A stretch of 8,783 nucleotides of DNA, taken from Oscillospiraceae bacterium (GTDB lineage Bacteria > Bacillota > Clostridia > Oscillospirales > Ruminococcaceae). The translations under genes and the position numbers were made by a program. The notes beneath the pieces were generated by a model, which saw nothing but the letters and a program-made list of their open reading frames with translations, had not been told where the DNA came from and did not search any database. This document shows, one piece after another, positions 1 through 5,686 of this stretch; position 1 is the first letter of the stretch; each line of letters starts with the position of its first letter. The DNA is taken from contig RKCM01000155.1 in the NCBI GenBank assembly GCA_014858325.1, positions 1 to 8,783 on the forward strand, given 5' to 3'.

Positions 1-12
1 CCCCCCCCCCCC
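1..12. repeat. Homopolymeric C tract (at least 12) at the window edge
   Basis: Twelve consecutive C residues open the window and read in frame as four prolines before Tyr-Tyr-Gly. The true length is unknown because the window starts here. Such tracts can slip and cause phase variation in surface genes. They can also be where an assembly ends, or a poly-G sequencing artefact read on the other strand. Confidence 0.6.
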
Positions 13-1365
13 TACTATGGCCCGCAGAAGCTTGACGGCGACAGCACTTGTACAGAGGACGGCAACACCTATACTTACAGCCTGAGCGGCACCACCGCCA
101 CCCTGACCAGTTTCACCGGGACAGGGACAACCGCCAAAGTGCCGAAGACTGTTGAAAAAGATGACATCTCCTACACCGTCACGACAATTGGGGAGTCCGC
201 GTTTACTCCTTCAGAACATAGACCTAATAAGGCTTTGCAATCTGTAAATCTGCCTGATTCCATTCGAACGATCGAGGCGGGTGCTTTTTTCGGGTGTCAT
301 TCATTGCAAAATATTACTCTCCGGGAAGGTTTGACTGAAGTCAAAGATAATGCTTTCCTCGGTGCAGATTTGGAAACAATTGACTGGCCCAAAAGTTTGA
401 CCACCGTTGGTTATGGTGCTTTTCACATGATGGATTCTTCTTACAAACCCAAACCCATTAAGACCATCACCTACCACGGCACGAAGGCGCAATGGGATGA
501 GATGGCAAGTGCCCAGCATTTTGCAACCACTAACCCCCAGCTTGTCGCAAAGGATACAGAGGATGCAAAGGGTGTTGACCTCCACTGCGCCCACACTGTG
601 ACATTTAATGTGAACGGCCACGGCACTGACCCGGATAATCAGGTGGTGGATAAGCAGGAGGTGCAGTACGAGGGTTGTGCTAAAAAGCCCAGCGACCCCA
701 CGACAGATGGTTTCACGTTCAAAGGCTGGTATACGGAGCCTGAGGGCGGCGAACCGTTTGATTTTACTGCTGAAATAACGGAAGATAAAACGGCTTACGC
801 CCATTGGGAAGAGAAAAAGCCGGAGAACCCGGAGCAGCCCAAACCCCCGCAGAAGCCGGATGATAACAAGGCCGATACTGACAAGCCGAATAAGCCGAAC
901 GACCCCACAACCCCGGAGCAGCCCGGTACGCCGGAAAAGCCGAACGAGCCCACTCCCCCGGAGGCACCCACTGTGGAGGAGGACGATACGGCCGCCATCG
1001 GCTATGCGGCCGCTGCGGTCACGGCTGCTTTTGTGGGCTGGGGCGCTTACCGCATCGGCAGTGAGGTCTACCTGAAATACCTCCTGCCCAAAGATGTGCT
1101 GCTGCCGCAGAACCGCATCCAGCTGGCGGAGCTGCTCTGGGAGGACGCCGGACGCCCGGCCCCTGCCGACGCCGCCGCCTATACGGATGTGGACGACACC
1201 GACGCCCGGCAGGCGGCCCGCTGGGCGGTGGAGAACGGCCTGCTGACGCTGCCGGACACCGAAAAGCCCGAGGAATTTGCCCCCTACCGCTCCGTGAGCT
1301 ATGCCAAGAGCGCCCGCGCCTGGAATAAGGCCCAGCAGCTGAAGGAAGCCGCCGCCGCCCGCTGA
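1..1365 (+). CDS. BspA-like leucine-rich-repeat surface protein with InlB-type repeat, membrane helix and SLH-like C-terminus (5' partial)
   Basis: The frame is open from base 1, so the N-terminus and any signal peptide lie outside; the GTG at 139 is internal with no ribosome site. 454 residues are visible. Residues ~47-165 carry LRR_5/BspA-type repeats (NLPDSIRTIEAGAF, LREGLTEVKDNAF, SLTTVGYGAF) ending in YHGTKAQWDEM, typical of these proteins. Residues ~197-270 resemble an InlB/Listeria-Bacteroides repeat (HTVTFNVNGHG ... GFTFKGWYTEPEGG ... AYAHWEE). A Pro/Lys/Glu-rich stalk follows (~271-325), then a hydrophobic helix (~330-350). The last ~85 residues resemble an SLH domain (QLAELLWEDAG, YTDVDDTDA, ARWAVENGLL). 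The likely role is a cell-surface adhesin or binding protein; the ligand is unknown. The stop at 1363-1365 is followed at once by the next gene's promoter. The LRR part is far more AT-rich than the C-terminus. Family assignment is confident, function is not. Confidence 0.85.
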   Translation, partial: PPPPYYGPQKLDGDSTCTEDGNTYTYSLSGTTATLTSFTGTGTTAKVPKTVEKDDISYTVTTIGESAFTPSEHRPNKALQSVNLPDSIRTIEAGAFFGCHSLQNITLREGLTEVKDNAFLGADLETIDWPKSLTTVGYGAFHMMDSSYKPKPIKTITYHGTKAQWDEMASAQHFATTNPQLVAKDTEDAKGVDLHCAHTVTFNVNGHGTDPDNQVVDKQEVQYEGCAKKPSDPTTDGFTFKGWYTEPEGGEPFDFTAEITEDKTAYAHWEEKKPENPEQPKPPQKPDDNKADTDKPNKPNDPTTPEQPGTPEKPNEPTPPEAPTVEEDDTAAIGYAAAAVTAAFVGWGAYRIGSEVYLKYLLPKDVLLPQNRIQLAELLWEDAGRPAPADAAAYTDVDDTDARQAARWAVENGLLTLPDTEKPEEFAPYRSVSYAKSARAWNKAQQLKEAAAAR

Positions 1366-1371
1366 CCCCGA

Positions 1372-1400
1372 TTGACAATCCCCCGCAAAAGGCGGATAAT
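1372..1400 (+). promoter_or_regulatory. Sigma-A/sigma-70 type promoter for the threonine aldolase-like gene
   Basis: A perfect -35 hexamer TTGACA (1372-1377) is followed by a 17-bp spacer and the -10 hexamer GATAAT (1395-1400, five of six matches to TATAAT). Transcription should start about 1407 and give a short leader carrying the ribosome site AAAGAGGGG (1414-1422), eight bases before the ATG at 1431. The promoter begins six bases after the preceding stop codon, and no terminator separates the genes, so read-through from upstream is also possible. Confidence 0.85.
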
Positions 1401-1430
1401 AGGCATATCTTATAAAGAGGGGATACGGAA

Positions 1431-2453
1431 ATGTACTATTTTGAAAACGACTACTGCGAGGGTGCCCACCCCGCCATCCTGCAAAAGCTGCTGGAAACGA
1501 ACTTGGAGAAAGTGCCCGGCTACGGCACCGACCCCTACTGCGCCAGCGCCAAAGAGAAGATCCGCGCCGCCTGCGCCTGCCCCGAGGCGGACGTGACCTT
1601 CATCTCGGGCGGCACCCAGACCAACTCCATCGTCATTGCCTCCCTGCTGCACCGCTGGGAGGGCGTGGTTGCCGCCGCCACCGGCCATGTGGCCGGCCAT
1701 GAGGCCGGTGCCATCGAGTACACGGGCCACAAGGTGATCGGCCTGCCCCAGAAAAACGGCAAGCTGGACGCCGCCACGGTGGAGGATTTCTGCAAGACTT
1801 TTTATGCCGACGCCAACCACGACCACATGGTCTTCCCCGGCATGGTCTACATCTCCCACCCCACCGAGTACGGCACCCTGTACACCAAGGCGGAGCTGGA
1901 AGCCCTTTCCGCCGTCTGCCATACCTATCAAATGCCCCTCTTTGTGGACGGTGCACGGCTCGGCTACGGCCTTGTGGCCAAGGGCGCAGACGTGACCCTG
2001 GCCGACCTTGCCCGCCTTGCCGATGTGTTCTACATCGGCGGCACCAAGGTGGGCGCCCTCTGCGGCGAGGCGGTGGTCTTCCCCCACGGCGCTCCCGCCC
2101 ACTTTATGACCATGGTCAAGCAGCAGGGCGCGCTGCTGGCCAAGGGCCGTCTGATGGGCCTGCAGTTCGATGTGCTGTTCACCGACGAGCTCTACACCCG
2201 CATCAGCCGCAACGCCATCGAGACCGCCGACCGCATGAAAGAGGGTCTGGCGGAAAAGGGCTACCCGTTCTTTATGGATTCGCCCACCAACCAGATCTTC
2301 ATCGTCCTCTCCAACGCCCAGCTGGAAGCGCTGGAGGGCAAGGCCAAGTTCGGCTTCTGGGAAAAATACGACGACACCCACACCGTGGTGCGCATCGCCA
2401 CCAGCTGGGCCACCCGGATGGAAGACGTGGAGGGCCTGCTGGCCATTCTGTAA
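1431..2453 (+). CDS. Threonine aldolase / beta-eliminating lyase family PLP enzyme (LtaE-like)
   Basis: A 340-residue fold-type I PLP enzyme of the beta-eliminating lyase/threonine aldolase family, full length for the family. In low-specificity threonine aldolases the reaction is cleavage of L-threonine or allo-threonine to glycine and acetaldehyde, in the cytosol. Visible features: the phosphate-binding stretch SGGTQTN (59-65); His86 in GHVAGHEAGA, at the position of the His that stacks on the PLP ring (the H-x4-E spacing matches known aldolases); Asp173 in FVDGARLGYG, which contacts the pyridine nitrogen; the Schiff-base lysine, predicted as Lys206 in YIGGTKVGA; and Arg321 in VVRIATSW, probably binding the substrate carboxylate. 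The ATG at 1431 has a good ribosome site eight bases upstream and its own strong promoter. No glycine or threonine genes are adjacent, so the exact substrate is inferred. A related amino-acid lyase is possible. Confidence 0.88.
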   Translation: MYYFENDYCEGAHPAILQKLLETNLEKVPGYGTDPYCASAKEKIRAACACPEADVTFISGGTQTNSIVIASLLHRWEGVVAAATGHVAGHEAGAIEYTGHKVIGLPQKNGKLDAATVEDFCKTFYADANHDHMVFPGMVYISHPTEYGTLYTKAELEALSAVCHTYQMPLFVDGARLGYGLVAKGADVTLADLARLADVFYIGGTKVGALCGEAVVFPHGAPAHFMTMVKQQGALLAKGRLMGLQFDVLFTDELYTRISRNAIETADRMKEGLAEKGYPFFMDSPTNQIFIVLSNAQLEALEGKAKFGFWEKYDDTHTVVRIATSWATRMEDVEGLLAIL

Positions 2454-2527
2454 CCGCATTTCTGTGCAGAACGCCCAAAGCAGCGCGGCAGTTTTGTGCA
2501 CCTCGTCCCTTGTTTTTCCGGGGCGGG

Positions 2528-2566
2528 TATGATAAGGTTAGAGAAAGTAGTAAATGGAAGGAAGGA
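2528..2566 (+). promoter_or_regulatory. Possible -10 element and ribosome binding site of the EIIA gene
   Basis: The 119-nt gap after the aldolase gene contains TATGAT (2528-2533), a fair -10 box. The best -35-like stretch, TTGTTT (2510-2515), is only 12 bp away, so the promoter is weakly supported. The purine-rich GGAAGGAAGGA ending at 2566 is a clear Shine-Dalgarno site six bases before the ATG at 2573 and fixes that start codon. Confidence 0.4.
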
Positions 2567-2572
2567 TTCCCC

Positions 2573-3082
2573 ATGGGCTTTTTTGATAAGCTGTTCGGCG
2601 GCGCAAAGGCCGCTGACACCAAGTTTGCCGGCCAGAAAAAGACGGTGCTGGCCCCCCTCGACGGCGAGGTGCTGCCGCTGGAGAAGCTGCCGGACGAGAC
2701 CTTTGCCACCGCCATCCTGGGCCCGGGCTGCGGCATCGAGCCGACGGGCGACACCGTGTACGCCCCCTTTGACGGCACGGTGACCACCCTGGCCGATACC
2801 CTCCACGCCGTGGGCCTCATGAGCGACGACGGCATCGAGGTGCTCATCCATGTGGGCATGGATACCGTGGAGATGCAGGGCAAGGGCTTTACCCCGCTGG
2901 TGAAAGTGGACCAGAAGGTCAAGGCCGGCACCCCGCTGCTCAAGGTAGACCTCGCCGCCATCGGCGCTGCGGGCCACCCCAAGAGCACGGCAGTCATCGT
3001 CACCAACGCCGACGACCTGCCGCAGATCCAGATCGTGGGCAGCGGCACTGTGGAAGCAGGCGCACCGCTGTTCAAGTTCTAA
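2573..3082 (+). CDS. PTS glucose-type EIIA component (Crr-like phosphocarrier)
   Basis: A 169-residue stand-alone EIIA of the glucose/N-acetylglucosamine/beta-glucoside PTS family, the same length as E. coli Crr. EIIA takes phosphate from HPr on a histidine and passes it to an EIIB domain that drives sugar uptake. The phosphorylated residue is predicted to be His93 in VLIHVGMDTVEMQGKGF. His78 in TLHAVGL is its catalytic partner; the 15-residue spacing equals that of His75/His90 in Crr. Other family signs are APLDGEV (27-33) and the turn around YAPFDGTV (63-70). The frame is open further upstream, but the ATG at 2573 follows a strong ribosome site and gives the amphipathic MGFFDKLFGG start. 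No EI, HPr or EIIBC gene is in view, so it may serve a transporter encoded elsewhere. The sugar cannot be named from sequence. A strong terminator follows the stop. Confidence 0.92.
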   Translation: MGFFDKLFGGAKAADTKFAGQKKTVLAPLDGEVLPLEKLPDETFATAILGPGCGIEPTGDTVYAPFDGTVTTLADTLHAVGLMSDDGIEVLIHVGMDTVEMQGKGFTPLVKVDQKVKAGTPLLKVDLAAIGAAGHPKSTAVIVTNADDLPQIQIVGSGTVEAGAPLFKF

Positions 3083-3114
3083 ACTTCCAAACGTTCCGAA
3101 TTGCATTGCAGAGC

Positions 3115-3159
3115 AAAGCCGGGAGCCTCGTGTGGAGACTCCCGGCTTTGTGTTTTTTT
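3115..3159 (+). terminator. Rho-independent terminator of the EIIA gene, between convergent genes
   Basis: An 11-bp perfect stem pairs AAAGCCGGGAG (3115-3125) with CTCCCGGCTTT (3139-3149). Three further pairs form inside after one mismatch, leaving the loop GTGTG. A run of seven T (3153-3159) follows on the + strand. The - strand dedA gene ends at 3165, so the hairpin also lies just downstream of it. There is no good T-run in that direction, so it terminates mainly + strand transcripts. Confidence 0.93.
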
Positions 3160-3164
3160 ATGTT

Positions 3165-3758
3165 TTAATGCAGGTCGTGCTTTTTGCAGAACCATTTGCT
3201 CACCCAGTACATCCCGCCCCACAGCACAATGGCAAGGAGGAGGTACACCGGGTTTTTCAGGCTGCTCACCAGCGATTGCCCGAACACCGCCATCATGGCC
3301 ACCATCACGCCCTTGCCCAGCAGGACGGTGCACAGGTAGTGCTTCGTGCTCATATCCGAGATGCCGAAGGCCAGATGCATAAAGGCTGTGGGCGTAAAGG
3401 GCAGGATGGCCAGCATGAAGAGCGAGGCTGTATCAAAGCGGTTGACCCACTGCTGGGCCCGTTGGAGCCGGGCCGAGCGGGAGGCAAACCGCCAGAAGAA
3501 CCGCTTGACGACCCGCCGCCAGAACAAAAACATGAGGGTACCGCCCGCAGCCACGCCCAGCCAGCTGTACAAAAAGCCCAGCAAGCCGCCGTGGGCCGCC
3601 ACGTTGAGGGCCACGATAGCCACCAGCGGCAGCGGCGGAAAAAACGACTCCACCATGGCCAGCAGAATGGGTGCCACCGGGCCCAGGCCCTCAAAGCCCG
3701 CCAGCAGCTCCTTCCAGAAATCCAGTTGACCCAGCCGATCGATCCAACCCAGGTCCAT
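3165..3758 (-). CDS. DedA/VTT-domain (SNARE-associated family) integral membrane protein
   Basis: A hydrophobic protein of about 197 residues, normal for DedA/TVP38/VTT proteins, a family linked to lipid scrambling or flipping and membrane homeostasis. Counted from the ATG at 3758 there are helices near 25-48 and 55-80, a basic loop (WRRVVKRFFWRFASRSARLQR), a half-helix/helix region near 112-137 and two helices near 143-165 and 170-190. Family-like segments are the acidic-proline motif ESFFPPLPL, a Gly-rich helix (WLGVAAGGTLMFLFWR) and ILPFTPTAFMHLAFGIS. The arginines usual in the last motif are absent, so it is a divergent member. A GTG at 3770 overlaps the ribosome site AAGGAG (3775-3770) and cannot be the start; ATG 3758 (spacing 11) or GTG 3764 (spacing 5) are the candidates. 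It is last in the - strand unit. Substrate unknown. Confidence 0.8.
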   Translation of the reverse strand: MDLGWIDRLGQLDFWKELLAGFEGLGPVAPILLAMVESFFPPLPLVAIVALNVAAHGGLLGFLYSWLGVAAGGTLMFLFWRRVVKRFFWRFASRSARLQRAQQWVNRFDTASLFMLAILPFTPTAFMHLAFGISDMSTKHYLCTVLLGKGVMVAMMAVFGQSLVSSLKNPVYLLLAIVLWGGMYWVSKWFCKKHDLH

Positions 3759-3775
3759 TCCCACGTCCACTCCTT

Positions 3776-3817
3776 CTGTGACATCCTATGCTGCTAGTAT
3801 ATCCAGATGCTGTGACA
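3776..3817. repeat. Direct repeat CTGTGACA flanking the possible dedA promoter
   Basis: CTGTGACA occurs at 3776-3783 and again at 3810-3817, 34 bp start to start. The TATACT box lies between them, and one copy abuts the ribosome site. Each copy contains the near-palindrome TGTNACA, the kind of half-site a dimeric regulator could bind. The repeat is seen directly; a regulatory role is inferred. Confidence 0.4.
3796..3801 (-). promoter_or_regulatory. Possible -10 box for the dedA-family gene
   Basis: On the - strand the gap between the exonuclease stop and dedA contains TATACT, five of six matches to the consensus -10. No convincing -35 sits 16-18 bp upstream. It could be an internal promoter letting dedA be expressed apart from the genes before it. 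Confidence 0.3.
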
Positions 3818-3834
3818 GGCTCATGAACCAACTT

Positions 3835-4830
3835 TTAATTTTCGGCGGCTTTTTCCTCCGCCCGGGCCTTGCGCTCCAGCTGCAGGGCCCGCTGCTTTTC
3901 CCAGCGGGCCAGCATCACAGCGTCCGGCAGCTGAGTGCAGCGGGCGTAGGCCCAGTGCAAACCGTCCCGCCGGGCCAGCTTATACCGCTGGAAGACGCCT
4001 TTGCCTGCCGGGCTGCTGCTGCCCGCACACCGGGGGCACTGGGCCAGCGTGTACCAGGCATTGCTGCCCTTTTTCAGCCAGACCTCGTCCGGCGTCAGCA
4101 CGGCCCCGCAGCAGGGGCACTGGGCCGTGGCAATGGCGGGGTCCACCCGCCACAGCGCCGGGTCCACATAGCTGCCCTTGAAGACCGTGAAATCCCGGTA
4201 ATCGCCGGGGGCAGCGCAGAGGCTGGCCCGCAGAGCTTCCTCCTCGGTGGGGTAGGCCGCAATGCCCGCCCGCAGGTCCAGCTTGCGGCAGATATCGGCG
4301 GTGTAGAGGGTATCGGACAGCGCATCGTGGAAGGGCCGCTCCATGGGAATGCCCATCCGGGTGACGACGCTTTCCAGCGTCATCCCCTCACCCTCCTTGC
4401 GGGGATGCTCCCGCAAAAAGAGCTGCTGCAGATCGTACCACTGGGTGGGGCGGCTCTCATCCAGATTGCACAGGAAGAGGTTCTGCTTGAGCACGGGCAC
4501 GTCGTCCATGCCCCACTCGGCAAACTCGGCGTCCGGGCCGCACCACTGCATGAACCGCCGCAGCCCCTGTGCGATGGGCTCGCCCCGATCCAGATCCTCC
4601 TGGGTCAGGCCGGTGACCTTGGCGATGTGGTGCTGCAGCTTGCGGAAGATGCGGGGGCGCAGATGGATGGAGAAGGTATCGAGAACGTTGGCGTCCTCGT
4701 CGATCTTCACCGCGCCGATCTCAATGATCTCGCCCCGGAAGGTCTGCTGCACTCCGTGATAGTTGAAGGTGTACGGCTGGTAGCCGATGTTCCACTCCAG
4801 ATCGAATAAAACCAGATTGCGCTGCGGCAT
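3835..4830 (-). CDS. DEDDh-family 3'-5' exonuclease (RNase T/PolC epsilon-like) with C-terminal zinc-ribbon-like segment
   Basis: A 331-residue exonuclease-domain protein. The catalytic residues of the DEDDh group are visible: Asp10 and Glu12 in LVLFDLEWN (Exo I), Asp109/Asp110 in WGMDDVPVL (Exo II), and His168 with Asp173 in FHDALSDTLYTADI (Exo III). These coordinate two metal ions and release nucleoside monophosphates from 3' ends. EIIEIGAVKID and HHIAKVTGLTQEDL are typical of the DnaQ/KapD-like subgroup. Beyond the nuclease domain (~1-190) is an unusual tail: CPCC at 238-241 and CPRC at 265-268 form a probable four-Cys zinc site, followed by a basic, Ala/Glu-rich end. It starts at ATG 4830; its ribosome site AGAGGA (4847-4842) overlaps the stop codon of the HAD gene, which implies coupled translation. 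The substrate, RNA or DNA, is not evident. Confidence 0.88.
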   Translation of the reverse strand: MPQRNLVLFDLEWNIGYQPYTFNYHGVQQTFRGEIIEIGAVKIDEDANVLDTFSIHLRPRIFRKLQHHIAKVTGLTQEDLDRGEPIAQGLRRFMQWCGPDAEFAEWGMDDVPVLKQNLFLCNLDESRPTQWYDLQQLFLREHPRKEGEGMTLESVVTRMGIPMERPFHDALSDTLYTADICRKLDLRAGIAAYPTEEEALRASLCAAPGDYRDFTVFKGSYVDPALWRVDPAIATAQCPCCGAVLTPDEVWLKKGSNAWYTLAQCPRCAGSSSPAGKGVFQRYKLARRDGLHWAYARCTQLPDAVMLARWEKQRALQLERKARAEEKAAEN

Positions 4831-4846
4831 TGTTGTGTTGTTCCTC

Positions 4847-5668
4847 TCAGTTCAAAATAAACTTCTCGATGGCTTCGGCCACGCCGTCGTGGTTGTTGTC
4901 GGCGGCGGTAACATAGTCGGCCACGGCCTTCACGGCGTCCTCGGCGTTCTGCATGGCAACGCCCACCCCTGCAAACTCCAGCATGGAGCGGTCGTTGAGG
5001 CCGTCGCCGCAGGCCATCAGGTTCTCGCGGGCAAGGCCCATCCGCTCCAGCAGGGCAGCCAGGCTCACGTCCTTGGCCACGCCCAGCGGCACCGCCTCGA
5101 TGAAGAAGGGGCTGGACGGGTACAGATCAGCCCGGCCCGCAAACTGCGCCCGGCCCTTGGCGCAGACCTCATCCCGGCGGGCGGGGTCCAGCGTCAGCAG
5201 CATCTTGCAGACGGGGTAATCCACATAAGCGGCCAGGTCGTCCACCCGGATCATGGGCAGATGGCAGGTAAAGCCCTCTTTGGCGGCCCAGGGGTCCTCC
5301 GGCCGCTCGGTGACGACACCCTCCTTGTTGTAAGTCAGGATGGCGAAATTCTCTTTGGCCGCAAAGGCGCACAGCTCGGGCACCAGCTCGGGGGCAAGGC
5401 GCTTCTGGTACAGCACCTCGCCGCTTTTGCAGTCCACGATGGCACCGCCGTTGTAGGCCAGGATGCAGCCGCCCTTTGCGGGCAGGCCCAGATCGTTTGC
5501 CAGCGGCGTGATGCCCGCCGTGGGCCGCCCGGAGGCCAGCACGATGGTGACCCCCGCTGCGGCGGCCGCATCCAGCGCCGCCCGGGTGCGGGGGGTCACG
5601 ATCTTCTGGTCGTTGGTCAGCGTGCCATCCAGGTCCAATGCCAGCACGCGAATCTTCGTCTTTGCCAT
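4847..5668 (-). CDS. Cof-type HAD-IIB family phosphatase
   Basis: A 273-residue haloacid-dehalogenase-type hydrolase of subclass IIB (Cof/YidA-like), full length for the family. All four HAD motifs are present: DLDGTL with nucleophile Asp12 and acid/base Asp14 (motif I), ASGRP with Ser46 (motif II), Lys199 in LGVAKDVSL (motif III), and GDGLND with Asp222 and Asp226 (motif IV). The ~85-195 stretch between motifs II and III is the C2-type cap that selects substrate. Such enzymes dephosphorylate sugar phosphates, FMN or similar small metabolites in the cytosol; which one is not readable here. The ATG at 5668 is preceded by the ribosome site AGAGGAG (5680-5674). It starts 18 nt after the murE stop, so it is very likely in the same operon, though a direct role in wall synthesis is not shown. 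Confidence 0.92.
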   Translation of the reverse strand: MAKTKIRVLALDLDGTLTNDQKIVTPRTRAALDAAAAAGVTIVLASGRPTAGITPLANDLGLPAKGGCILAYNGGAIVDCKSGEVLYQKRLAPELVPELCAFAAKENFAILTYNKEGVVTERPEDPWAAKEGFTCHLPMIRVDDLAAYVDYPVCKMLLTLDPARRDEVCAKGRAQFAGRADLYPSSPFFIEAVPLGVAKDVSLAALLERMGLARENLMACGDGLNDRSMLEFAGVGVAMQNAEDAVKAVADYVTAADNNHDGVAEAIEKFILN

Positions 5669-5686
5669 GTTCTCTCCTCTGCCTGC

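Noticed and set aside
139..141. GTG as the start of the surface-protein gene
   Set aside because: No ribosome site precedes it and the frame continues upstream to base 1 with plausible protein sequence, so it is an internal Val codon.
1410..2501. A 363-codon - strand frame opposite the threonine aldolase-like gene
   Set aside because: The + strand frame has all catalytic residues, a promoter and a ribosome site. The antisense frame is His/Gly/Val-rich shadow sequence.
2454..2572. A terminator or riboswitch between the aldolase-like gene and the EIIA gene
   Set aside because: I could find no stable hairpin with a T-run and no recognisable riboswitch core in these 119 bases.
3778..4809. A 343-codon + strand frame opposite the exonuclease
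   Set aside because: The antisense frame shows no domain, while the - strand frame carries complete DEDDh motifs.
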